Shown one piece after another: positions 36,372 to 42,237 of a stretch of DNA of 42,237 bases. Within the stretch, counting starts at the first letter, position 1. Every line of letters starts with the position of its first letter. The DNA lies in contig JAPUER010000067.1 in assembly GCA_027492485.1 (NCBI GenBank), forward strand, positions 1 to 42,237. The letters are read 5' to 3'. This stretch comes from Betaproteobacteria bacterium (GTDB lineage: Bacteria; Pseudomonadota; Gammaproteobacteria; Burkholderiales; Casimicrobiaceae). Made by a program: the position numbers and the translations under genes. Below the pieces are notes generated by a model. It worked only from the letters and a program-made list of their open reading frames with translations. It ran no database searches and had not been told where the DNA came from.

Positions 36372-36546
36372 CTGGCGCCCAAGGACGAGACACGAATGAC
36401 GAATGACGAAATGGGGTTGAGTGTGGTGAATCGGGAGCGCTCCAGTGCGTATGCCGGCAACGTGATCGGCGCGCGGCCGCGCAATGGTGTTTTGGAGCGG
36501 GGATCTCATCGTCATTCGTCTCTCGTCTCTCGTCCTGCGCGGCGCT
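36372..36546. repeat. imperfect long palindrome between purH and purD
   Basis: The gap holds two inverted arms of about 45 nt, near 36372-36417 and 36500-36546. The left arm contains the 7-nt tandem unit CGAATGA (36393-36409). The right arm read on the minus strand contains GGACGAGAGACGAGAGACGA and the same ACGAATGACGA core. Outer ends CTGGCGCC and GGCGCTAG also pair apart from one mismatch. Arms are about four-fifths complementary by eye. It looks like a dispersed non-coding repeat. No promoter is obvious, although purD must be expressed across it. Confidence 0.6.
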
Positions 36547-36559
36547 AGCGGAGCAAACA

Positions 36560-37828
36560 ATGAAAGTTCTGGTGATCGGCGCCGGCGGGCGCGAGCATGC
36601 GCTGGCGTGGAAGCTGGCGCAAAGCCCGCGTTTGCGCAAGGTGATCGTGGCACCCGGCAATGCCGGCACCGCGACCGAAGAAGGCTGCGACAACGCGCTG
36701 GCCAGCAATGTCGAGCAGTGGCTGGCGCTGGCCAAGAACGAGAAGGTGGCGCTGACCGTGGTCGGCCCCGAGGCGCCGCTGGCGGCGGGTGTGGTGGACG
36801 CGTTCCGTGCCGAGGGGCTGAAAATCTTCGGACCGACCCAGGCCGCCGCGCAACTCGAATCGTCGAAGGATTTTGCCAAGGCATTCATGAAGCGGCACGG
36901 CATCCCGACCGCTGCCTATGAAACCTTCAGCGATGCTGCCGCCGCGCATGCCTACGTGGAAGCCCACGGCGCACCGATCGTCATCAAGGCCGATGGCCTG
37001 GCCGCAGGCAAGGGCGTGGTGGTGGCGATGTCGCTCGCCGAAGCGCACGCAGCGATCGACATGATGCTCGCCGACAACACATTCGGCGCGGCTGGCGCAC
37101 GCGTGGTGATCGAGGAGTTTCTGGCCGGCGAAGAAGCGAGCTTCATCGTCATGGTCGATGGCAAAAATGTGCTCGCGATGGCATCCAGCCAGGACCACAA
37201 GCGCCTGCTCGACGGCGATGGCGGGCCCAACACCGGCGGCATGGGGGCCTACTCGCCGGCGCCGATCGTGACGCCGCAGATGCATGCGCGCATCATGCGC
37301 GAGATCGTCCTGCCCACGGTGGCCGGCATGGCGAAGGACGGCATCGCCTACACCGGGTTTCTCTACGCCGGCGTGATGATCGACGACGCCGGCAACCCGA
37401 AGACGCTCGAATTCAACTGCCGTTTTGGCGACCCGGAGACGCAGCCGATCATGATGCGCCTGAAGAGCGATCTGGTCGATTTGCTCGAGCACGGCATCAA
37501 CGGCACGCTTGATCGGGTCGATGCCGAATGGGACCGCCGCGTCGCCCTTGGCGTGGTGATCGCCGCGCACGGCTACCCCGACCATCCGCGCAAGGGTGAC
37601 GCGATTCGCGGCCTTGGCGCCACGCCGGACGATGCACACGTGTTTCACGCCGGCACCGTCGCGCAGGGCATCGAGGTGGTCACTGCGGGCGGCCGTGTGC
37701 TCTGCGTGACGGCACTGGGCGACACCGTGAAGATCGCGCAGAAGCGGGCCTATGAGGTCGCCGACGGTATTGCCTTCGACGGCATGCAGATGCGCCGCGA
37801 CATCGGCTGGCGGGCGATCAGGCGATGA
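36560..37828 (+). CDS. purD: phosphoribosylamine-glycine ligase (GAR synthetase)
   Basis: A 422-aa ATP-grasp enzyme joining phosphoribosylamine to glycine in the second step of purine synthesis. The start [86 protein letters not shown] and [13 protein letters not shown] cover the N-domain, ATP-grasp and metal-site motifs. It begins 192 nt after purH. Its stop overlaps the hemF start (ATGA), linking purine and heme genes in one unit. Confidence 0.96.
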   Translation: MKVLVIGAGGREHALAWKLAQSPRLRKVIVAPGNAGTATEEGCDNALASNVEQWLALAKNEKVALTVVGPEAPLAAGVVDAFRAEGLKIFGPTQAAAQLESSKDFAKAFMKRHGIPTAAYETFSDAAAAHAYVEAHGAPIVIKADGLAAGKGVVVAMSLAEAHAAIDMMLADNTFGAAGARVVIEEFLAGEEASFIVMVDGKNVLAMASSQDHKRLLDGDGGPNTGGMGAYSPAPIVTPQMHARIMREIVLPTVAGMAKDGIAYTGFLYAGVMIDDAGNPKTLEFNCRFGDPETQPIMMRLKSDLVDLLEHGINGTLDRVDAEWDRRVALGVVIAAHGYPDHPRKGDAIRGLGATPDDAHVFHAGTVAQGIEVVTAGGRVLCVTALGDTVKIAQKRAYEVADGIAFDGMQMRRDIGWRAIRR

Positions 37829-38754
37829 GCGCACCGCAGTCGGCTGCCGTTGCCCGCGACGACGTCGCCCGCGTTCGCGATTTTCTGGTCGCGTTGCAGA
37901 GCGACATCGTCGCCGCGCTCGAAGGCGCCGATGGCGGCAGCTTCCGGCGCGACGAATGGCAACGACCGGAAGGCGGTGGCGGCATCTCGCGCCTGATCGA
38001 AGGCGGCCGCGTCATTGAGCGCGGCGGCGTGAATTTCTCGCACGTGCTGGGCAGCAGGATGCCGCCCTCGGCCACCGCGCAGCGGCCCGAACTCAAGGGC
38101 GCGCCGTGGGAGGCGATGGGCGTCTCGCTGGTGATCCATCCGCGCAACCCCTACGCGCCCACCACGCATATGAACGTGCGCTTCTTCATCGCGACGCCGG
38201 ACAACGCCGCGCCCGTGTGGTGGTTCGGCGGCGGCATGGACCTCACGCCGTACTATGGTTTCGCCGAAGATGCGATTCACTGGCACACCCAGGCGCAGGC
38301 ATCGGTGCATCGCTTCGGCGCGCAGTTCTACCCGCGCTTCAAGCGGCAGTGCGACGAGTATTTCTTTCTCAAACACCGCAACGAGCCGCGCGGCATCGGC
38401 GGCACCTTTTTCGACGATTTCAGCGAGCTGGGCTTTGCCGAAAGCTTCGCGCTGATGCGCTCGGTCGGCGAGCATTTCGTGCCCGGCTACCTGCCGATCC
38501 TGACGCTGCGCTGCGATACGCCCTACGGCGAGCGCGAGCGCGACTGGCAGCTCTACCGCCGTGGCCGTTACGTCGAATTCAATCTGGTCTGGGATCGCGG
38601 CACCCATTTCGGCCTGCAATCGAACGGCCGCACCGAGGCGATCCTGATGAGCATGCCGCCCGAGGTGCGCTGGCGTTACGCCTACGCGCCCGAACCGGGG
38701 ACGGCGGAGGCTGCGCTGTACACCGATTTCCTGATCGCCAGGGACTGGCTGTGA
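37825..38754 (+). CDS. hemF: oxygen-dependent coproporphyrinogen III oxidase
   Basis: A 309-aa cytosolic enzyme decarboxylating coproporphyrinogen III to protoporphyrinogen IX with O2. Family landmarks are [72 protein letters not shown] and [19 protein letters not shown]. The conserved histidines of the active site are retained. Both ends overlap neighbours (ATGA with purD, GTGA with the Nudix gene), so the three are probably translationally coupled. Presence implies aerobic growth. Confidence 0.96.
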   Translation: MSAPQSAAVARDDVARVRDFLVALQSDIVAALEGADGGSFRRDEWQRPEGGGGISRLIEGGRVIERGGVNFSHVLGSRMPPSATAQRPELKGAPWEAMGVSLVIHPRNPYAPTTHMNVRFFIATPDNAAPVWWFGGGMDLTPYYGFAEDAIHWHTQAQASVHRFGAQFYPRFKRQCDEYFFLKHRNEPRGIGGTFFDDFSELGFAESFALMRSVGEHFVPGYLPILTLRCDTPYGERERDWQLYRRGRYVEFNLVWDRGTHFGLQSNGRTEAILMSMPPEVRWRYAYAPEPGTAEAALYTDFLIARDWL

Positions 38755-39341
38755 GCGGCCATCCCGCGCCCGGCGCCGCGCCGGAGCCGGACGACGCGCA
38801 TCTCGCCGAGACCTTCGTCAGCGGCGAAGACGTCTTTCGCGGGCGCCTGCTGCACGTCGTGCGCGACAGCATTCGCCTGCCCAATGGCCGCAGCGGCACC
38901 CGCGAGTACATCAAGCATCCCGGCGCCGCCTGCATCGTGGCCGAGTTCGAAGACGGCCGTCTACTGCTCGAACGCCAGTATCGTTATCCGATCGGGCAGG
39001 TGGCGATCGAATTCCCCGCCGGCAAGCTCGACGCCGGCGAGAACCCGCTGGTCGCGGCACAGCGCGAACTGAAAGAAGAAACCGGCTACTGGGCGCGCTC
39101 CTGGCACACGCTCGGGCACATGCACCCGCAGATCGCCTACGCCACCGAGGTGATCCACCTGTTTCACGCCAACGGACTGGTGCAGGGCGACGCCGTGCTC
39201 GATCAGGACGAATTTCTCGACGTGTTTTCGGCGTCGGCCGACGAAGTCGCCGCCATGATCGCCGACAACCGCATCACCGACGGCAAGACCATCACCGCCT
39301 TCTGCCGCTGGCAATTGCTGCGCCGGCCGGGCATCGTTTAG
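38751..39341 (+). CDS. nudF: Nudix hydrolase, ADP-ribose pyrophosphatase type
   Basis: A 196-aa Nudix enzyme, probably splitting ADP-ribose to AMP and ribose 5-phosphate. The Nudix box is complete from G91 to Y113 with E97, R105-E106 and E109-E110. [15 protein letters not shown] and [20 protein letters not shown] upstream are typical of the ADP-ribose branch. The start is GTG at 38751, sharing GTGA with the hemF stop. The larger frame upstream is out of phase with hemF and is not coding. A palindromic element follows immediately. Confidence 0.9.
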   Translation: MSGHPAPGAAPEPDDAHLAETFVSGEDVFRGRLLHVVRDSIRLPNGRSGTREYIKHPGAACIVAEFEDGRLLLERQYRYPIGQVAIEFPAGKLDAGENPLVAAQRELKEETGYWARSWHTLGHMHPQIAYATEVIHLFHANGLVQGDAVLDQDEFLDVFSASADEVAAMIADNRITDGKTITAFCRWQLLRRPGIV

Positions 39342-39342
39342 C

Positions 39343-39460
39343 TTTTGACGCAGATTGCGCTGATTTCGCAGATTGACGCAGACGATCTTTTATTTGCCGC
39401 GATGAAGTGCCAGCAGGCAATCTGCGTTCATCAGCGTCATCTGCGTAATCCGCGTCAAAA
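39343..39460. repeat. palindromic element with microrepeat arms between the Nudix gene and purU
   Basis: TTTTGACGC (39343-39351) and GCGTCAAAA (39452-39460) pair perfectly over 9 bp, and the pairing continues imperfectly inward for about 45 nt per arm. Each arm is built from diverged units of the form CGCAGATT at ~9-11-nt spacing. The centre (about 39388-39415) is unpaired. The element begins two bases after the Nudix stop codon and could act as a terminator-like stem. It is not the same family as the elements at 24051, 36372 or 40361. Confidence 0.65.
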
Positions 39461-39508
39461 TTTTCACTGACCGAATTACAGACCAAGTGTCACTGAAGAA
39501 CGAACTTC

Positions 39509-40363
39509 ATGAAGCCGCAATTCGTCCTCGCTCTCTCCTGCCCCGACCGGCCCGGCATCGTGCATCGGGTGTCCGGTTTTCTGGTCGAACAGGGCGCCAA
39601 CATTCTCGAAGCCGCGCAGTTTGACGACGTCGGCACCGGCCGCTTCTTCATGCGCGTGCAGTTCGAGCTCGGCGATGCCGCGCTGACGGCCGCCGTGCTG
39701 CACGAGCGCTTCGCCACGATCGCCGGCGAGCTGGCCATGCAGGCCACCTTTCATCCGCTGGCGAAGCGGCCGCGCACGCTGATCCTGGTGTCCCGGCAGG
39801 GCCACTGCCTGAACGATCTGCTGTTCCGCCATCGCAGTGGACAGTTGCCGGTCGACATCCCGGCCATCGTCAGCAACCACATGGACTACTACCAGCTGGC
39901 GGCGAGCTACAACATCCCGTTCTTCCATCTGCCGGTCAGCGCCGAGACCAAGCCGGTGCAGGAGGCGAAGCTGCGCGAGATCATCGCCGACAAGCAGATC
40001 GACCTCGTCGTGCTCGCCCGCTACATGCAGGTGCTGTCGCCGGCGCTGTGCGAGCATCTCGCCGGCCGCGCGATCAATATCCATCACTCGTTCCTGCCCA
40101 GCTTCAAGGGCGCGCGGCCGTACTTTCAGGCGCACGAGCGCGGCGTCAAACTGATCGGCGCCACGGCGCACTACGTGACGACCGACCTCGACGAAGGCCC
40201 GATCATCGAGCAGGACGTCGCCCGCGTGAACCACTCGATGAGCGCTGAGGCGCTGACCGCGGTCGGCAGCGATCTCGAATGCCGCGCCCTGGCCCGGGCA
40301 GTGAAGTGGCACGCCGAGCATCGGGTGCTGCTCAACGGCAACAAGACGGTGGTGTTCAACTGA
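39509..40363 (+). CDS. purU: formyltetrahydrofolate deformylase
   Basis: A 284-aa enzyme releasing formate from 10-formyltetrahydrofolate, balancing one-carbon pools and supplying formate for purine synthesis. The N-terminal ACT domain (about 1-80) starts LALSCPDRPGIVHRVSGFL. The catalytic domain has SNHMDYYQLAASYNIPF, LARYMQVLSP and INIHHSFLPSFKGARPY with H192-H193, then GATAHYVTTDLDEGPIIEQD. Its TGA stop is the first three bases of structured element copy B. Confidence 0.96.
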   Translation: MKPQFVLALSCPDRPGIVHRVSGFLVEQGANILEAAQFDDVGTGRFFMRVQFELGDAALTAAVLHERFATIAGELAMQATFHPLAKRPRTLILVSRQGHCLNDLLFRHRSGQLPVDIPAIVSNHMDYYQLAASYNIPFFHLPVSAETKPVQEAKLREIIADKQIDLVVLARYMQVLSPALCEHLAGRAINIHHSFLPSFKGARPYFQAHERGVKLIGATAHYVTTDLDEGPIIEQDVARVNHSMSAEALTAVGSDLECRALARAVKWHAEHRVLLNGNKTVVFN

Positions 40364-40478
40364 CAGCTTTTCGGTAGAACGCCCATTGGCAATGGGCGGG
40401 GCGGCCAATTCGGCCAATTGTCGACTTTCGCCAAAACAGGGCGCTTAGCCCAATGTGGACGCCGCTTTCACCGAAAAG
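40361..40478 (+). repeat. structured intergenic element, copy B (118 nt)
   Basis: It begins at the purU stop (TGACAGCTTTT) and ends AAAAG. CTTTTCGGT (40367-40375) pairs perfectly with ACCGAAAAG (40470-40478). Inside, CGCCCATT/AATGGGCG (40380-40398) is a perfect 8-bp hairpin. GGCG (40400-40403) pairs with CGCC (40429-40432), just before the second half. GTCGACTTT and TTAGCCCAATG match copy A at equal spacing, while the stems differ in sequence but remain paired. Function unknown. Confidence 0.7.
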
Positions 40479-40534
40479 ATGCTAACCCTGCGGCCGTCGC
40501 GACAAAGCCCCGGCGCGCCCGACTGCCCAGCGCC

Positions 40535-41386
40535 TCAGACCGCCTGCGGCCCTGCCAGCAGCGTCTTGCGGTATTTGTTCAGGTCGCCCAGCGATTCCAG
40601 GCTCTTGCCGAACAGGTTCGACAGGTTGTGCAGGATCATCTTCACGACCTTGCCTTCCCATTCCTTGTCGAACTTGATCTGCACGTCGAGCCAGCGTTCC
40701 AGCCATTCCGGGTCGGGCAGCTTGCTTTGCACGGTGTCGTTCGGGAACAGCGCCTGATTGACGTGCAGGTTGGTCGGGTGCATCGGCTTGCCCGAGCGGC
40801 CGCTGGCCGCCATCAGGAAGCCGATCTTGGCAAACCCGGCCTTCACTTCGTTGACCTTGTCGGCGGCGGCACGGCCGATCGCCTGCTTCAGGTATTTCAG
40901 GTAGGCGCCGGCGTGACGGGCTTCGTCCTTCGCGATCAGGCCGTAGATGTGCTTGATCAGCGGCTCGGTGTGCCACTCGGCAGCGCGGCGGTACCAGTGA
41001 TTGAGCCGCACTTCGCCGCAGAAATGCATCATCAGCGTTTCCAGCGCCGGCGCTGGGTCGAACTCGAAGCGCACGTTGTCGAGCTCGGCCTCGGTCGGCA
41101 CCAGCTCGGGGCGGAAGCGGCGCAGGTATTCCATCAGCACCAGCGAATGCTTCTGCTCCTCGTAGAACCACACCGACATGAACGCCGAAAAATCGCTGTC
41201 GCCGCGGTTGTCGCGCAGGAACATCTCGGTCGCCGGCAGCGCCGACCATTCGGTGATGGCGTTCAGCTTGATCGTCTGCGCCTGCTCGTCGGAGAGTTTG
41301 CCGGCATCGAAGCTGTCCCAGGGCACGTCGGTCGCCATGTTCCAGCGCACGCGCTCGAGATCCTTGAACAGTTCGGTGTAAAGCAT
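40535..41386 (-). CDS. ferritin-like diiron protein (acyl-ACP desaturase-like)
   Basis: A 283-aa helical protein with a full six-ligand diiron pattern. E46, E77 and H80 (EEQKH), E125 and then E155 with H158 (DEARH) are spaced as in the ferritin-like/acyl-ACP desaturase superfamily. It may be an oxygenase or desaturase rather than an iron store, being longer than ferritins. There is no signal peptide or membrane helix. Substrate unknown. It starts MLYTELFKDLERVRW at 41386. A possible -10 (TACAAT, minus strand 41493-41488) lies about 100 nt upstream. The long plus-strand frame opposite it looks antisense. Confidence 0.8.
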   Translation of the reverse strand: MLYTELFKDLERVRWNMATDVPWDSFDAGKLSDEQAQTIKLNAITEWSALPATEMFLRDNRGDSDFSAFMSVWFYEEQKHSLVLMEYLRRFRPELVPTEAELDNVRFEFDPAPALETLMMHFCGEVRLNHWYRRAAEWHTEPLIKHIYGLIAKDEARHAGAYLKYLKQAIGRAAADKVNEVKAGFAKIGFLMAASGRSGKPMHPTNLHVNQALFPNDTVQSKLPDPEWLERWLDVQIKFDKEWEGKVVKMILHNLSNLFGKSLESLGDLNKYRKTLLAGPQAV

Positions 41387-41559
41387 GACGGGGAGACTTT
41401 CGATGAGTTGGACGGGGCGCGGTTAGCCCTGTTCCGGCAGCAGACCGGTGCCGATACGGTCCGATTAAAACGCTGTGCTGGGTCGCGATTGTAGCGACGC
41501 GAGGCAGGCATCTTCGGCGCCGGTTCTTACAGTCTTCTTACGCTTGCGTGTCGTTAGGG

Positions 41560-42237
41560 TTACCGATAGTCCGGCGGCGACAGGCCCATGCTGCGCTGCG
41601 TCAGGGTCATCCCGGCGCTGCGGGCGTTGATCGCCACGCCTTTTGCGCACTGGCGGATATCGTCGACCGCCGGCAGTAGCGTGACGCCCGGTATCTCGCG
41701 GCGCAGTCGCGGAATCAGCGCGCCGATCGCCCACACCGCAGTCTCCGCCGGCAGCGCGTCGCGCAGCGCCTGCAGGCTGGCCAGCGCAATCTTCGGGCTC
41801 AGCGTCGCCGCGAACGACGGCACCACCGCCGCCACCGGCAGCCGCCGCGCGGCGGCCGCGATGTCCGCCACCGGCACCTGCATGCCCAGCGACAGGCAGC
41901 GCATGCCTTCGCCGAGCAGCAGCGCTTCCGCCGCCAGCAGGTGCAGATCGTCGCCGTCCTGCGGCAGCGTCGCCAGCACGGCCAGCGCCCGCCGCTCGCC
42001 GCTGTCCGCCGCCGCCAGCATGCCGCGGGCGGCCTGCAAGGTGCGGCGAAGCTGCTCGCGGCACAACTGCCCGGCGAGCGGCGCCATGTCGCCGCGCAGC
42101 CGGGCGTCATCGCTGCGCTCAAGCAGCGGCAGCATGACATCGTGCACGAAGGCGGGCAGGCCGCGCCGCAGCAGCGACGCCGTCAGCGCCTCGCCGAGGC
42201 GGCCGCCGTCGCAGGCGCAGGCCGCACCGAGCAGGGC
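41560..42237 (-). CDS. MerR-type regulator, C-terminal B12-binding-like domain (partial)
   Basis: Only the last 225 codons are in the window. The frame is open to the right edge, so the N-terminal DNA-binding domain is missing. The remaining part has a helical bundle then a Rossmann-like domain: ALAVLATLPQDGDDLHLLAAEALLLGEGMRCLSLGMQVPVADIAAAARR resembles the cobalamin-binding half of CarH/LitR-type MerR regulators. The expected W and E-H ligand motif of the helical bundle reads as LAGQLCREQ, lacking both Glu and His at that place, so B12 binding is doubtful. The call as MerR-type is inferred from domain order. Confidence 0.65.
   Translation of the reverse strand, partial: ALLGAACACDGGRLGEALTASLLRRGLPAFVHDVMLPLLERSDDARLRGDMAPLAGQLCREQLRRTLQAARGMLAAADSGERRALAVLATLPQDGDDLHLLAAEALLLGEGMRCLSLGMQVPVADIAAAARRLPVAAVVPSFAATLSPKIALASLQALRDALPAETAVWAIGALIPRLRREIPGVTLLPAVDDIRQCAKGVAINARSAGMTLTQRSMGLSPPDYR

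Noticed and set aside
26708-40363. A biological link between the intergenic palindromes and purine genes (puuD, puuE, purH, purU)
   Set aside because: The window is dense in purine genes and the palindromes belong to at least four unrelated families, so the association is probably chance.
40418-41494. Plus-strand open frame of 358 codons opposite the ferritin-like gene
   Set aside because: It has no recognisable motif and runs through structured element copy B. The minus strand has all six diiron ligands.
1-42237. CRISPR array, insertion sequence, prophage or integron
   Set aside because: No evenly spaced repeats, transposase, integrase or phage genes were found on either strand.

Overview
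The window looks like chromosomal DNA of a high-GC betaproteobacterium. The evidence is gene content and order: rpoZ-spoT, a dusB-fis-purH cluster, a yqgE-ruvX-pyrR-pyrB-pyrC cluster, a Pil-Chp twitching cluster ending in a giant ChpA, class A RNase P RNA and D-3-hydroxybutyrate dehydrogenase. I cannot name a genus. Almost everything is ordinary chromosomal coding. I see no insertion sequence, phage, integron or CRISPR array. Starts were chosen by alignment to remembered family N-termini, in-frame stops and Shine-Dalgarno-like sequence.

Layout. (1) 1-126: a terminator hairpin and possibly the last bases of a tRNA. (2) 127-6089: spoT and rpoZ on the minus strand; divergent from them a Hanks-type kinase, a PP2C phosphatase and dnaQ; then rpiA tail-to-tail with dnaQ. 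(3) 6244-7770: ilvA. (4) 7940-17786: pilG-pilH-pilI-pilJ-chpA, the chemosensory system of type IV pili. (5) 17816-18163: RNase P RNA, minus strand. (6) 18352-26707: purine-ring degradation. A permease, OHCU decarboxylase, HIU hydrolase and urate hydroxylase form a minus-strand operon, with hyi upstream. Divergent from hyi are allantoinase, allantoate amidohydrolase and an atypical M20 hydrolase. (7) 26731-30502: minus-strand yqgE-ruvX-pyrR-pyrB-pyrC'. (8) 30560-33316: photolyase, 3-hydroxybutyrate dehydrogenase and a PIN protein. (9) 33442-40363: dusB-fis-purH, then purD-hemF-Nudix with overlapping stops and starts, then purU. (10) 40535-42237: a diiron ferritin-like protein and a truncated B12-domain-like regulator, minus strand.

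How they fit together. The window holds de novo purine synthesis genes (purH, purD, purU), pyrimidine synthesis genes (pyrB, pyrC', pyrR) and a route from urate to the allantoate stage. Hyi can feed the resulting glyoxylate carbon onward. The stringent-response enzyme and the kinase/phosphatase pair sit at the other end beside dnaQ.

Most interesting signals. First, two diverged copies of a ~118-nt element (40361-40478 plus; 18230-18346 minus) each begin at or just after a stop codon in the same orientation as that gene. They share sequence blocks at matching spacing, while the stems between the blocks change in a base-pair-preserving way. This looks like a structured RNA or repeat family. Second, the spoT gene keeps every hydrolase residue but its synthetase domain has collapsed. 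Third, several enzymes have lost canonical catalytic or ligand residues: the dihydroorotase-like PyrC', the M20 hydrolase and the B12-domain protein. Fourth, three further kinds of palindromic element lie just after puuE, purH and the Nudix gene.
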